Below, piece by piece: positions 24,355-37,889 of a stretch of 64,000 bases of DNA. Positions within the stretch are counted from its first letter, which is position 1. The number at the start of each line of letters is the position of its first letter. The stretch is from positions 13,446,448 to 13,510,447 of the forward strand of contig OX457033.1 of the NCBI GenBank assembly GCA_949752745.1, read 5' to 3'. This DNA is from Protula sp. h YS-2021 (lineage: Eukaryota > Annelida > Polychaeta > Sabellida > Serpulidae). Under the pieces are notes generated by a model. That model was not told the origin of the DNA, ran no database searches, and saw only the letters and a program-made list of their open reading frames with translations. The translations under genes and the position numbers were made by a program.

Positions 24355-25979
24355 CCATTTAGCAACACATCGGCACCAACGGAAAAGGGCTTATTATAAA
24401 AATTGACGCTTTTGGTAGAAAATTCCCTCTTTGATAAACTGGAGTCGTTCTAATTCAATAAATATATAGCTACATTTAATCAATGACGTCATGACATTGA
24501 AACAGAGATTTGAGTCAAAAACCTCTGAAGTGGTTTAACAGGATCGTGGTGGAAATATCCAGACGCTCCGGATCGTATTACGTTCCGTTGTGTTATTAAT
24601 TTCACGCACGTGTTGTTGTATAAATTACTTCATTAAAATACTCAAGTGCCTGTTGGGCCATTGAAAGCTCCAGATAATGTGTTAGGTTTATGTGATGCAA
24701 ATGGACTGTAAACGCCACGTTTATATTTGTCCAGCCTCGTGACTAGATGACACTTTTGTATGAAGAGGGATATTATTCGGTATCCGCTCTTCTTTACACA
24801 AAACACAACAAGAACTGTAGTTCGCACACAAGAATCCTTTTTTTCCAGAGGAGGGCGGGGGGAGGGCGCCTGTGGGTGGCGGCGATTTGTGTGGGGGAGG
24901 GAGGGGGGAGGTGGGGAATTGGAGGCACATACAGCCATTGTTTGAAAGATGCTCTTAATGACTTGGGAAGTAGATATCATTGCCTCATTATCAGTCATCA
25001 TTTATCTGTGCGAATATTGGTCCGTAGTTCCGGATTTGACGGTTATCGACTAATCGACTAATCGCGGTTCCATTCCGCGGCAAAAATTACAAACCTGTCT
25101 GCAGGATTTGGAAACACAAACATCTTTCCTGATAACAGGAATGTAATTAAATTTGAAATTTGCAATTCTGAATTATCTTAGAAGTTTAACAAAGCACCGC
25201 CCCCACTCCCCAGTTGGTTCTCGATAAAACGGAGTTCTGCTGTACTGAGGTTGGATAGCATGTAAACCTGCGCTGGGTTATTCATGCACAGTCGTGCCTT
25301 TTTACTTTTTATGGATCACAACATACACCATACATACGATAAATTCTTGCCACACTAAATCAACATTTGCATTTAATTAGAAAGTATTTAAAATTAACAG
25401 GTTGAAAGAATCCAGAAGTTTAAATATTGGCTTCGTGAAAACAAAAAATGGCTTCACAAGCCCATGCCAAGTAATGAACGGAGCTTGCATATACTCCTAT
25501 CCCCGGTATTAGCGAACCTCAAATATGAACAGATGACTGAAGGAGTCAAGACCACCAGCAGCCCCAGAAATGAGACCAGTTTTGGGTCTGATAAAACATG
25601 GTTTTATTTCCGAAATGGTCTTAATTCCGAGGCGGTCTTTTCCCTGGGTTCCACTGTAACTTGATATGCCTGCCTTGCGAAAGATCAGCAGCGATTTCCG
25701 TCAATTTATTTATTTATTTTGTATGTTTAAAATACTTGAATAATACAGTCCGTGGGTGTAGATAAAATTGTTTCTTTGTCTCAAGAGCTCAGAATAAACA
25801 ATATAAAACATACCCATTAAGATATAGCTTCGATGAGTCATATAATGTTTCTGAAATCGGTTCATCGAACTAACCAATTTTATGAAATATATTACATTAA
25901 ATAAAAACTAAAAAAAAAAAAAAAAAAAAAGAATTTGTAGTAAAATACTCCAGTTCTTTGGTATGTTGAGGGCATTAAG
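24355..25979. other. No supported gene
   Basis: G-rich tract near 24849-24915, poly-A near 25911-25930. Short ORFs only. Confidence 0.4.
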
Positions 25980-26004
25980 CATGGATCCTACCCAGTGATT
26001 TTTA

Positions 26005-26475
26005 GAGCAACCTGGAGTTCTGGAGGGACTGGACGGAGGGGGGTTGAACCCTGGGGCTCTGGTGGGACTGACTGAGGGTTTTATTTACTCTGGAGCTCTA
26101 GAGGGACTGACTGAAGGGTTTGTTGTACCCTGGAAGTCTGGAAGAACAGACTGAGGTTTTTTGCACCCTGGAACTCTGGTGGGACTGACTGAGGGGTTTG
26201 TTGTGGCCTCGGGCTCTGGGGGAGAGGGGGAGGGGTTGGCTGAGGGTTTTGTTGTACCCTGGTATTCTCAGCCGACTGACTGAGGTTTTTGTTGTGGCCT
26301 GGGGCTCTCTGAGGGACTGACTGAGGGCTTTGTTGTGACCCGGGGCTCTCTGAGGGACTGACTGAGGGCTTTGTTGTGACCCGGGGCTCTTTGAGGGACT
26401 GACTGAGGTTTTTGTTGTGACCTGGGGCTCTTGTGGGACTGCCTGAGGGCTTTGTTGTACCCTTTAGCTCTGCTT
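26005..26475. repeat. 41-bp-type minisatellite, about 10 copies
   Basis: Imperfect copies of a G-rich unit containing GGGACTGACTGAGGG, then TTTGTTGT and CCTGGGGCTCT. The adjacent units near 26300-26400 are spaced exactly 41 bases; others vary through indels. G-quadruplex potential on the plus strand. Confidence 0.85.
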
Positions 26476-26479
26476 ACTC

Positions 26480-28226
26480 CGCTCTTTAGGTGAATGGATA
26501 CCTCTTAAATTTTGATCAAAATCTGTATCGTTGCTTAGACTTAACCCATATTGAGGACTACATTTTTAACAGTGTTACAGAAGGCCGTCCGTGCAAACCT
26601 CTTGAACGCACTTCTCTTATACAGTGATATCGTTTTCTAGGATGCAACATAAAATTACATACACTTTTAGTCATTTTGGTCACGCATTTAAGAAAAGAAG
26701 TGGGAACATCGTAAAAAGGGGGCGGAGGGCAACAAAAGAACATTTCATTTTAAATTTTTAACCTCAGTCATGTGACTTTTTTGGCAAGAAATTGAATAAA
26801 AAATTGCTGCTGGGAATGGTTGTGTCATGTACGAGACTATAGCACCGTAAAGACCGCTCACACATATAATGTAATGTTATATACATCACGCTCTGATGTA
26901 ATAATAGATAATGATAAACATCCCAGCAGGATGGTATTGGCTTTTTAGATGGAAAATTAAAGCTTGCCGCAGTAAAAACCTTGCATGTACATCATTGATA
27001 GACAGCAGAGTACTGGAAAATTTTATCATACCCCCCCCCCCTCACACCCCTTGCACTGAGCGCGGGTGTGGTGGGCTGGGGGCGGGGGATGGCGTCAGTG
27101 CAAGGCAAATAGCGGCTTCGTTTTAAACTTGCATATGATGGTCTGGCGCTCCATAGTTCTTGAAATAAAATAAAAGTGTATCATTTCGAAATATTACATT
27201 TAATCACACTCTCCTAACTCTTTCACCGACAAATAAACATTAACGAAAAAATATATTTAAGAATTGTATCGTTTTTTGCATAATATCATAATCCTTTCGA
27301 AAAAATAATTGCAGGTTCCAGGTTTATATAAAGCAAAGTTAATAGTAAAATTATATAAAACTACAAATATGGTGCGTGTTCGAATAAGCAACAACGGCCT
27401 CTTTGTGCATCTCGCGCGATGGACCATGAAATCAGTAATTAAAATCCCCGCTTTTACAAATGTTTATATTACTTTGAAGTAAGCCAATTAACTCGTTTAT
27501 CTGTCGGATGACAAGTTTCAAAGGTTGTCTATAGCTGAAGTTAAGTTGAGAAACAGACGCGTCGTTTTAAAGAAAGTTAACGTAGCGTTATCTGAGCCTC
27601 CCACTTTGTAACAATGGATAACCTGCTTCTCTTCAAACGATTGCTTACTGCATTGAGAACCTCTGTATAGCTTTAATTATGAGCCTACATGTCGTTGTAA
27701 TGATGCAGGCAGCCGTGTTACATTAAGCTTTTGGAGTTGTGTGATCTTCTAGATGCTTGTATGACCTCCCGTTGACATTGTTGATGCAATATTTCTATTG
27801 GTTTATGTTATGACGTCGGCACAACGTCTTTGCAATGTCCTTGGTCAACGTTTATTAACGAACACTGGCATAGGAGAGACGCACCCAGTACACTGCACCA
27901 CGAGCAAGTTCCTCTATAGCAAGCAAAGGGGGAAACAGAAACAGATCGAGACATGAAAATGTCACATAACTGGATGTCCCTGGTCTGTTTAGCTTCTCTG
28001 TAGCATCACATCTATTTTGTTTATCGGTTTGGCTGAACGACATCGTGATCGAAATTGCAATTCGCTGCATCCATATTAGAGGAAACTTCATGCACATAAT
28101 GGCAGAGAAGAAGAGAGAAGAATAGGTTCATACTCAAGTAATCTAACACTGCGTGTTAACAATACTAAGAAATAATTGCAATGAGGATGGCCCAATATCC
28201 CCAGGGTGACCAATCACGTACCAGTT
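26480..28226. other. No supported gene
   Basis: AT-rich DNA with a C-run near 27031-27040. The minus-strand 80-codon ORF at 27855-28097 has no recognisable domain or splice signals. Confidence 0.4.
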
Positions 28227-28460
28227 GGTTACCGTGCGTGTCCATGACCTTTTAAAACAATACCTAAACGTGGAGTGCTAATTTTGAAATAACATCCCCT
28301 TTTTAACTAAACGCGGAGTCAACTTTCGAAGTAACCCCCATTTTTGTAGGAAACAAAGAGTACTGAATGAAAAATACCCCTCTTTTTAATGAAATTAGCA
28401 ATCCTTCAAAATTGCTCTCCTTTCTCTGCGTTTTTTTTTTGAACACACATGGTGATTTTA
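28227..28460. mobile_element. Dispersed short TIR element, copy e
   Basis: Begins GGTTACCGTGCGTGTCCATG and ends with the inverted GAACACACATGGTGA. The repeated AACGCGGAGT and CATTTTTGTAGGAAAC blocks match the other copies. No coding capacity. Confidence 0.6.
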
Positions 28461-28753
28461 GTTCCCTTGGAATCTGCGAATATACATCACGAAAGTCACT
28501 TAGCGATTTGCATGTATTGAAAAGAAACATGAATTTCATGATAAATGGGAAAATTCACACCCACTTCTTTAAAATCACTTCATTAATTTAAGTAGTTATT
28601 TTCTACAAAGCAAAGAGCATTCATGTTCATGTATGTTCACTTGCTGAACAAAATGTTCATTTATCACTCACAAGTTTGCAATTTGCTTCATGGTGAGCAT
28701 TGTAGACCAACTGAATTCCGATACTCTAAGTGAGGGTTCATATATAATGGGTG

Positions 28754-29902
28754 TAGGATATTTGACCAACCGAAATTTGACCAACCGAAATTTGACCAAC
28801 TGAAATTTGACCAACCGCAATTTGACCAACCCCTTAATGAAAAAACGGACATTTGACCAGCTTCATAATTTATTGTTTTTCGTACCACTTATCAGTAAAA
28901 CGAATCCCGGTCATCTGCCCCCCCCGGTCAACTGCCCCCCCTGTCATCTGCCCCCCCTTTTTTGCAACCCGGTCGACTGCCCCCCCTCCCTCAAAGTGGA
29001 GGGGTGGTCTCTTGCCCCCTCTATTTACTATTTTTTCTTGGGTTCTTGGCATACAAAGACACAATAAATAAATTTATATTCATTTTATTGAATGTATTGC
29101 ACCTCGGTAAATTGCAATTCACCAATAGGAAACTAATTGCAATTAGAATTGCAATTAGTTTACGGATCAGTCTCTCCTAAGATCAATATTGGTGAATAGA
29201 TCAATGAAGATCAATTGTTTCAGAGACGAAGTAGACGGGGACATCACAATTGCCTAATTTTTAAAGAATTTTTTTCCACTAAGAAAAGGAGGGGGGGGGG
29301 GCAGATGACGACCCCGTCAAATTGCAAGGGGGGGCAGTCGACCGGGTTTCAAAAAAGGGGGGCAGTTGACTGGGGGGGGGGCAGTTGACCGGGGGGGCAG
29401 ATGACCGTTTACCCAGTAAAACATTAGCAATCACAAATGTTCCGACAAAAGCAACATTTAAACAGTTACAACACTACAAGTAAAAGGACTGTCCAAATGT
29501 ACCGGGGTGGTAGTAATCTCATTTCCTCGCAAAACTTCACATAAAACACGTATCTGAGATGACACTAAAGCTTCCACCAGGTCTGGGTTTGTTTGTATAA
29601 CGCCTTGTATAACGCCGGATTACAGAGATTAACGGGGCACGTGGAACTCAACCTTATGACACTCAGTGACAGCGAGAGGATTAGCACAACATCTCTTTGA
29701 GGCGAATGAGCACTTCTTTGAAATTACTTTTTCTTACGAAACCTCGAACTCGTAGATTTACAAGGTTATGTATATCTAAAACTGAAAGTTGGTCAAATGT
29801 CAGTTTTTCCATTAAGCGGTTGGTCAAATTGCAGTTGGTCAAATTTCTGTTGGTCAAATTGTGGTTGGTCAAATTGCGGTTGGTCAAATTGTATGTGCCC
29901 CA
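28754..29902. mobile_element. Outer TIR element with TTGACCAAC arms, carrying a nested insert
   Basis: The left arm (28754-28862) is GGGTGTAGG followed by tandem AATTTGACCAACCG units. The right arm (about 29783-29902) is the inverted form ending GTATGTGCCCC. Both arms include the same non-repeat segment, CTTAATGAAAAAACGGACAT on the left and its slightly diverged inverse on the right. The 9-base sequence ATATATAAT directly flanks both ends, a target duplication typical of Mutator-like elements. No transposase is encoded. The interior is interrupted by the G-rich element at 28901-29411. Confidence 0.75.
28901..29411. mobile_element. G-rich TIR element, copy 2, nested
   Basis: Same family as 23833-24354, with the same TIRs (GAATCCCGGTCATCTGCC and inverse) and interior. 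It is flanked by a perfect 9-base direct repeat, CAGTAAAAC (28892-28900 and 29412-29420). Its position inside another TIR element gives a relative age: this insertion is the younger of the two. Confidence 0.85.
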
Positions 29903-29914
29903 TATATAATAGCG

Positions 29915-32050
29915 TGACCACCATCACACAGCGAATTTTGGTGATGAAACGGGTATTCCAGTGTGCATTTGTAACAAAAAATTAGATGATGTTATGAAAA
30001 TAAGAACAAGAATAACATAAGAAAACCGCAGATAGGACGGTTGTCCCACTCAAGAGGGTAACAAATTAGTCACTAACTTCGAACATGACACAATGCCGTG
30101 CACAGTTACACAATACAGCAACCGCAAACAAAAGCAAAAATATGTATCAGAAGCTTCTTCAAACTGCTGCTACATATTTTGAAATGTATACTACAATAAT
30201 ATGTAATGTTGACAAGTACATTTTACCCCTTTTTTGTATATTATTTTACCTTTCTGATACAAATTCAAAACCCGGGTTTCATTTAAGGGGAGGCGCCTTA
30301 AAACTTAAAGAATGTTGGTGGCAGAAGAAAGAGAACATATACTACCGAGTTTGTTTGCCACTTCATTTTGCACACCACAAACTGCGTTGATACGGGGATA
30401 TGACATCACAACACTAATTGCATATCTTGCAATTAAATCTACAAGTAACCCAGTATCATCAGCTGCATACAACTGTATGTAATTTATCATGTTTAAGATG
30501 GCACACAGCCGATTTGTAAATACTTGGTTCCGAGAAAGCCCAAAACAGACCTTACAGTTAAAGGCTGACCTGCAGCAATATTTTAAAGACTGCATTCATA
30601 CATCATTTGTAATGAAATTGGAATGTTGCGAGACCTGTTGCTATGAAAGAATTGTGTAAAAAGACGAAGACTTATTAGACATAATACCGGTTACTTTATG
30701 CTGTTTTTAGGCCCTGCTGATAAGTGACATTTTGTTTCCATGTGCAAACGTTTAGAACATCATTGCGTTACTATATATTTTGGCGAAGGCATTATCTAGT
30801 TTTAAATACAAGCAAAAGATATTGACAGGTAATGCGTTAATACCATTTCTATATGGAAAGATATACTGGGATTTTTGTTTACATTGTGATTGGCGTACTA
30901 GCAATATTGCATTTTTAAATATAGAACGTTACGATACAAAAAAGTATGTTTCCGGTTTCTCTATTGAACTAACGATGGGGGACTAGATTCACAAAGCTCC
31001 TATCATCACTCAAACAATTGCTTACAGTCACTTCTCAGACATATATCGCACTATAGTCACAACAATAACAAAAATAGGACCCAAACAGAGCTTTTTGAAT
31101 AATTCGACATACACGATACACGATGGCGGATGAACTAACATAGATGACTGTAACAACAATGTGCTCGTCCATGGTAACAGGTGTTGCCTTTTTGCACGGT
31201 AAAATGCCCTTTTGCAATACATGTTAGAAAATACAAATACCGAGTCGGGCTTCAGGATAACAATGGAATTACCTCCAATACCCGATTACAGCAATGCTTT
31301 TAGTTTAGTAGCAAAGTATTTCTTTCATATGATCGTTGACTTGAGTTGGCATTGTTTGATTCAAGAAAACAAAAAACTTCATAGCTGTGAAGTAATAAAC
31401 TCATTGTACTTAATCCAAGGTATCTCGTATTTATAGTTGACTATGACTGTAATAAAATGATATTACTGCTATTTTTCTAAAACTGATATCAAAATTGGTA
31501 AAAATGATATCAACAATTTGTTGTTTTATAAAATATTTTTATGATAATCAACCTATATATAATAAATAAGGATATTCTGGAAATAAATAGCACATAAATT
31601 TTATGCAAGAAAGATGAAGATTTTACTTTACAAAAGCTTCGAATTCGCTTATCTCCACGCTTAGATGGATTCGCTTCCGGTGATAATCTTTCACACAATA
31701 GAAACAAATCTTTTGCTGCAAATAGAGCGAATCCATCCCGCCATTCATTCATCGGCCAGTCAGAATAAGGGAAATATCTGGTATTATGTCACTGATGGCA
31801 AAGAGCATTCCCTTTAAGCGTGTTTTGTCAATACACGCCATTCTGTGTGTTCCTAAATTTTTGCATTGGAAAACTAGTCAAAAGGTGCGAATTTGCTTTA
31901 ATTTTAATTAATTCAACTAATATAGGAGTACTGTATCATATTCTAAAATCTGGATTAATTTGGTTCGAGTGAAAAACAATTTCAGTACTTTTAACTTCAG
32001 TCTGATAGATGTTGAGTTTACACGTACCAGTGACATGTCGATCGTCCCGA
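29915..32050. other. No supported gene; one featureless 96-codon ORF
   Basis: The minus-strand ORF at 30305-30595 is the longest. Its composition is protein-like, but I recognise no family and see no splice or promoter context. The rest is AT-rich sequence without structure. Confidence 0.4.
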
Positions 32051-32053
32051 GAA

Positions 32054-32562
32054 CCCTACAAATTTTTCGACGTCGGAGATGCATATAAAATGCATCGGCA
32101 ATATCGGCAACATACGTCGGATATACGCATGTTTTTTCCGTTTTGCTCATCGTTTATTAGTCGTTTATGCGCATATTTTCCGACGACGTTTTTTATGCAT
32201 ATATTCGACGCGTATCCGACGTATTACCAACCGTCGGCTATACGTCGGTTATACGTTTATATTCCGATGCATTTCCGATGATTTCCGATGATTTTTATAC
32301 GTATGAAATGCATATTTCCGACGTCGTTTATACATAGAAAAATATATGTTTTGTAGACGTTTAAAAAAATACGTATAATACGCGTTGGCAATATCGGCAT
32401 CTTTTTTCCGACTCATTTTCGATGCATATACGATGTTTCTAAAAATGCGTATATATTCCGCCGTATATCCGACGTATAAACGATGTTTCAAATCCGCTGC
32501 CAACGCTGCCGATGCAATTTAGAGATTAACGACGTCGTTTATGCGTCGGCAGTTTTGTAGGG
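32054..32562. mobile_element. CpG-rich TIR element (509 bp)
   Basis: Starts CCCTACAAATTTTTCGACGTC and ends GCGTCGGCAGTTTTGTAGGG, an imperfect inverted repeat of about 20 bases. The interior is a mosaic of CGTCGG, CCGACG, CCGATG, ATACG and ATGCAT words in both orientations, mostly joined by A/T runs. It is much richer in CpG than the AT-rich surroundings. No target duplication is clear and there is no coding capacity (overlapping ORFs on both strands are by-products). Confidence 0.7.
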
Positions 32563-33356
32563 AAGTGAGCCTTTTATTCTCTGCAAGAAGCTTCTAAGAT
32601 ATACACGCGTAACCATTTATGTTATCAATAAAAATATCTTTCATATTGTCAGTCAGAGTAGAAAATACAAAGGATCGACTGGATATCAAGGTGTTATCGA
32701 CTGGCTAGCGACTGGTTATAGAATTGCTATCGACTGATTAGGGACTGGTTAGAAAGTGGTCAAAAAGTGGTTGCAATTGATAGTCCTGCCAAATATTCTT
32801 ATGTTGGTGCTTTAATTCATGCCGTCGGCATAGCTGAACTCAAGAGCATAATGAGAATGGTGCTAAAAGTTGCAAACTAAGGAGTTGTGTTCCATTAGAG
32901 CTTTTCTCTATAGCCTCATGACGTTGCAAGTCAAGCATTATTCTGGAGAATCATTCATTGCTTTTCTTGTGCTTTCAAAAGGCAATTTGTGTTGCCTGGT
33001 TTATTTGCATGCTCTAAAACCATATAATGTACAAAAAATATTTTCTTTCTCATTTTAGTTCAAATGAATCGTCGTCGCTGACAAATCGCAGCATTAAACC
33101 TTGCTACAAGTTGTGTTAGTAGATCTAACCAACCTCTGTAACACAACGCTAAATAGGCGTTGGATAAGCAACCCTGTGTAGATATTGATTTTGTTAACAA
33201 CTTTTGCACCACTAAATCTGGTTGCAATTTTGGTAATTGATCATGCCCATATACCAGCATCTTCTTTGACACAACTTTGAAGAACATGATAAATAACGCT
33301 GCATAGACTTTGTTTTTCGCCATCAAAAATCGGATGGGAGCTACTCGCGTAAACAC
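32563..33356. other. No gene seen
   Basis: Short degenerate CGACTGGTTA repeats near 32670-32765. Otherwise unremarkable. Confidence 0.4.
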
Positions 33357-33510
33357 TGGTTACCATGCCTGCCCGAAACATTTTAAAACGGTCGCTAAAC
33401 GAGGAGTTAAAATAAGACCCAATTTAACAGTTAGAAATGATCTCCTAAACGCGGAGCACTTAATAAAAATTACCCAAAATTTAATGGGTTCACGTTTGAG
33501 TCAAGAAAGG
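33357..33510. mobile_element. Dispersed short TIR element, copy f (5' fragment)
   Basis: Begins GGTTACCATGCCTGCCC, then TTTTAAAACGGTCGC and CTAAACGCGGAGCAC. The opposite end is not recognisable, so this is a truncated copy. Confidence 0.5.
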
Positions 33511-33931
33511 TCGCTCTGAAAATTAACTAAGGTTAGTGTGTAAAATATAGCAAGTTTTATATAGCCAACATTTGATGAGTGTTCTGGAAATTTGACTTCA
33601 TACTCATCCTGTTTTACCAGAACACCCAAAGATACGGAGCGGTGACCACAAAAACTTATCATTGGCACTGTTCAGATGATAAGTTTGTGAATAGTTTTGT
33701 GGCTTCTGTATAACTTAGCTCTCCCGAAGCTTAAATAACTTCTGTAGGTAGATGCAGGCGGAAAAATTCCCTTTTTGAAAAATCTACCGGAAAAAACTCT
33801 TCGAAAAACAAAGTCAAACCAAATAAAATAAGACAGCAAATAAGGGATAAAAGAACATAGTTGGCAAACCAAATATTCGTAACTGTCACTTATTTATAAA
33901 CTAAAAAGCAACTTACAGCAAGCGTTATTAC

Positions 33932-34490
33932 TTGCCAAGGCTGGGGGTTAAAAAATCCTCGCCGAAAAATGCTGTGTTCAGCCTTATGACAAGCTTCAGC
34001 ACACACTCTCACAATTCACAGGCACAATGCGTTCTCACTCATTGCTGATAGTGGAAAGACCAAGTGGTATTACATGCCAAGGTTGGAGGTTAACATCCTC
34101 GCCGAGAAATGTTATGTTCAGCTTTATGACAAGCTTCAGCATACATGCTCACAATATACACGCACAATGCGTTCTCGCTCATTGCTGATAGTGGAAAGAC
34201 CAAGTGGTATTACATACCAAGGTTGGAAGTTACCGTCCTCGTCGAGAAATTTGGCGTTCAACTTTATGACAAGATTTAGCACACATGCTCACAATACACA
34301 CGCACAATGCGTTCTCACTCATTGCTGATAGTGAAAAGACCAAGTGGAATTACATGCCAAGGTTGGAGGTTAACATCCTCGCCGAGAAATGTTATGTTCA
34401 GCTTTATGACAAGCTTCATCACACATGCTCACAATACACACGCATAATACTTTCTCACTCGTTGCTGATAGGGGAAAGACCAATTGTGGT
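33932..34490. repeat. 140/141-bp tandem repeat, 4 copies
   Basis: Units start at about 33932, 34073, 34213 and 34353, each with TGCCAAGGTTGGAGGTTA, then GCTTTATGACAAGCTTCA and CATTGCTGATAGTGGAAAG. Since 141 is a multiple of three, one frame stays open for stretches, giving ORFs of 83-84 codons. The protein has no known domain and I treat it as satellite. Confidence 0.9.
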
Positions 34491-34494
34491 CGCC

Positions 34495-37400
34495 GTAACC
34501 CTAACCGCCTCAGAACATATCTTTTTAGCGCTCTAAATGCTTCTGTCTTTCATTTTAGAAGCATTGACAGTTTTTAAAAATAATATTTTGCTTTAATGTA
34601 ATCTACGAGAGAGAATTTTCCGCTTGGATCTACTTAAGTGTCTTTCTTATGAACATCAGCTGGATTAGCGTTGTTTCCATTGCCGTTTTGCCTTTAACTT
34701 ATTACCATTATGCCATTTACACAAGACGGATGTTGCTAGCTATCTCTAACTTACTTTTTCGCAGTTAACTGATAGTCATCATACACCTTCTTTCTCGGAT
34801 TTTATTCGCAGTGTTCATAACAACATTGTGACGGTGAACTTCAGGTTGGACTTTCTATGTACTATTTGTCTAACATATTTGTCGAACCAAGTGGCCTACT
34901 TCTCTACATAAATTAACTTGCTTTTACCGTTTTTTACTTCTTTGCTGTATGATTTTGCATTTTACAGGACCTGTAATACTGCCACGAAATTGTGTGGTTT
35001 TCCGTTTCTTAATTACCATTTCTCCATAGTTATTGGCTAGAAAAAAGTGTCCGCTGAGGCATCTCTATTCGTCTTGATACGTCTGTGGACCTAGTTGGCT
35101 CTTTTCCTGAGCTATGTAGTGTCTTAAGACGAACTCTCGGTTTGCTTTACCACATTATAATTATACGTGTACGTTTGGGTACATTCGTCTCTTTGTATGC
35201 GTACATTTATCTTACTTCTTTACAAATGTATGGGCTCTGGTATTTTTCCTGCGCAATGCAGGGACTTAAGCGCTATCAGACTTCTCTTATATTTACACTG
35301 GAAGATTTTTAATTCCCGCAGTTTATTAAATAGGTACGACACGATTCGGTAGTGTGTTTCAGTATAATTTCTTTTTGATTTTCCACCAGAACCTTGTCAC
35401 AGGAACGCCTCTGAGGTGGTTGGAGCTAGGGATTACATATTTGGCAGGCATACTGTAGCATGTGTAGTTTGCTCACCTCAATTATTTTAGAAGTTGGCTC
35501 ACCTCAATTATTTTAGAAATTCATTAACATTTTATGTGCCCACAATGAACATTGAAATTTGGCCACTGAAGGCCACATGTGCTGTTGTATTTTGCCGTGA
35601 TCTCAAAAGCAATGTTTGATATTAAAACCCCAATTTCGTTCACTTTACCAGCAATTAATATTTACATGCATTAAGTGAACCAATTACGGATGACGAGACC
35701 TGCTGCTATCTTGTTTTATATCCATTGTTCAATCGGGGTTGTAGTAGCTTTGGCAACAATCTCGTATTCTCACCAGTACCCATTTTCCCGAGGATTTCTA
35801 AGTTGATCAAAGAGGTTTTGTTTTTATGGGTTTTTTCATGCAGCGATTTGTCACGTGATTTCTAGGCTAGATGTGCGCATGTGAGACTGGGTGGGAGCAT
35901 TCGGGCGACAACGAAACTTTTGCGTACACTGAATGAAGGCACAGCTGAATGGCAAATATCTCAGCGGTTGCTTATGACACGTATTGGATCGATGCTGAGC
36001 TCAAGTCTTGCTATTTAGTGATATTCACAATATAAATCAATGAAAGTAATGACTGTTTGGTTTTGAAATATAGTTTGAATAATTCTTTCAATAATTCAAA
36101 TTCAATAATTCTTTTTGTTCTTTTCATAGCATTTCTTTAACTGCTCCACAAAAAATTCCCATGTGTGAAGATTGTTCCTTCCATTTGTTACAATAGCATT
36201 GCACTATCATGTAACATTAATGTTTACACCGTTAGTATGATTTAAACATTATGACTTTTGACTCTTCTTTGGAAACTTATATGACAAAAATCCAGTAGTG
36301 GCAAAAACTATAGCGGGTAGGGGTAAGGGGAGGGGGTCTTTCTTCTGCAAGATTCTTTGCGACACCGAAATTTGGACGCATGGATAAACCGTTGATTTTT
36401 TATCCAATGGACGTTAGAGACGTTGGGTAGATGTCGATCTTTGGCCCCAATACAGCGTAACTAAATTAGAATCAGATTTAGTATTGAGAAAGTCGTTTGC
36501 TCAAAAACATCTATTCAACGTTGTCAAAGATTAGTCTGTGGTCGCCACTAATCAAAATCAACTTACAACTAGGCTTGCTCTTGCGTTATAGTCGGAGTCA
36601 CGCAACCTCGATTTGACGTTTAACGACATCAGCATGTTTACACGGATCTATTTGGCATGATTTTAACAAGATTTTAAAATAATTCTGAAATCTTAAATAT
36701 TCAGAATCCTATTTATGTGGCCCAAAGTGTAATTTTTCGAAAAGTAATCAAGTTTTATAATGACTGTGTATGTTTAGGTACTTAAAGTCTAATTTTACGT
36801 ACATGAATTAATCAGCGATTGTTTCAAACAAATTGTAATTTTAATTAATTTGTCTTATATCTGTTAACCCTGTGCAATTACTTTCTACATCAACATGTTC
36901 TTGTTTGTTTTTCTTGTAGCCTTACCAAGAACAGGGATTTTCTGTTCCATTACAATATCTAGATCATATATAAGCCACATAAATACTTTTTTTTAATTGT
37001 CTGTAGTAACAATTTACCTTCGAGTGCATTAAGCCACGTTAATGGGAAATCGGAGAAGCGGGTCGAAAACAACAATGCGTGCATGGGCGCCTACAATGCA
37101 CATAACCTTATCGTGCATAAACTGCGCTTTGCCGGTGTGCCAAGTTATGACTTTCGGAAGTTCTTGAATCGCCTCAACATTCACAAAGATTCAACTTTAT
37201 TTTTCTCTGCAAACATATTTTGGAACGTTCACGCATTAAGGATCTCCTAGTCGGAACTAAAAAAAAATTAGAACGAGCCAGGTGATATGAAGTAGAAAAA
37301 TAAAATCACTCGAACGGAAGAATGAGAAGCAGGAAGAGCTGCGTAAGAGCTATGCTCATTTTTGTCAAAATCAACATGTTCTTAATGCCCTAAAATATTG

Positions 37401-37852
37401 AAATATGCAAACAAATTTCTAAATACGTCATAAAATTTTTTTAGAATATTTTGTTGCCTATGACGTGTTAATGAGGACGTTTTAATTTAGCAATTATCTT
37501 GTCTATGTCCTTTTGCAGAGTAATTTGTAGGGTTACAATAACTTTGTATTTTTGATCGGCATTCTACAAATTTCAGGGGCTTGCTCTGCTCGGCAGTGCC
37601 TAAATCGACATATTAACAAGGTAAGTAATTCCTATAAATACGGTGATAGTTAAGAAAACAACCCCTTAGAACAAAACTTCAGACTGGGTCTTTCAGGTTG
37701 TTCTAAAATTCAGAATAAGTTTTTATTACTAATCTGATAAAATCACGCATGTTAAACTGCATGTTTGTTGAACTGCATGAAATGATATTTACTTTGCATA
37801 CTAACCGGTACTATTTGTTTTCTTTGATATTTGAAAACCTGAGTCATTTGAA

Positions 37853-37889
<37 letters not shown>

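Noticed and set aside
30305..30595. 96-codon minus-strand ORF as a gene
   Set aside because: No family, promoter, polyadenylation or splice evidence.
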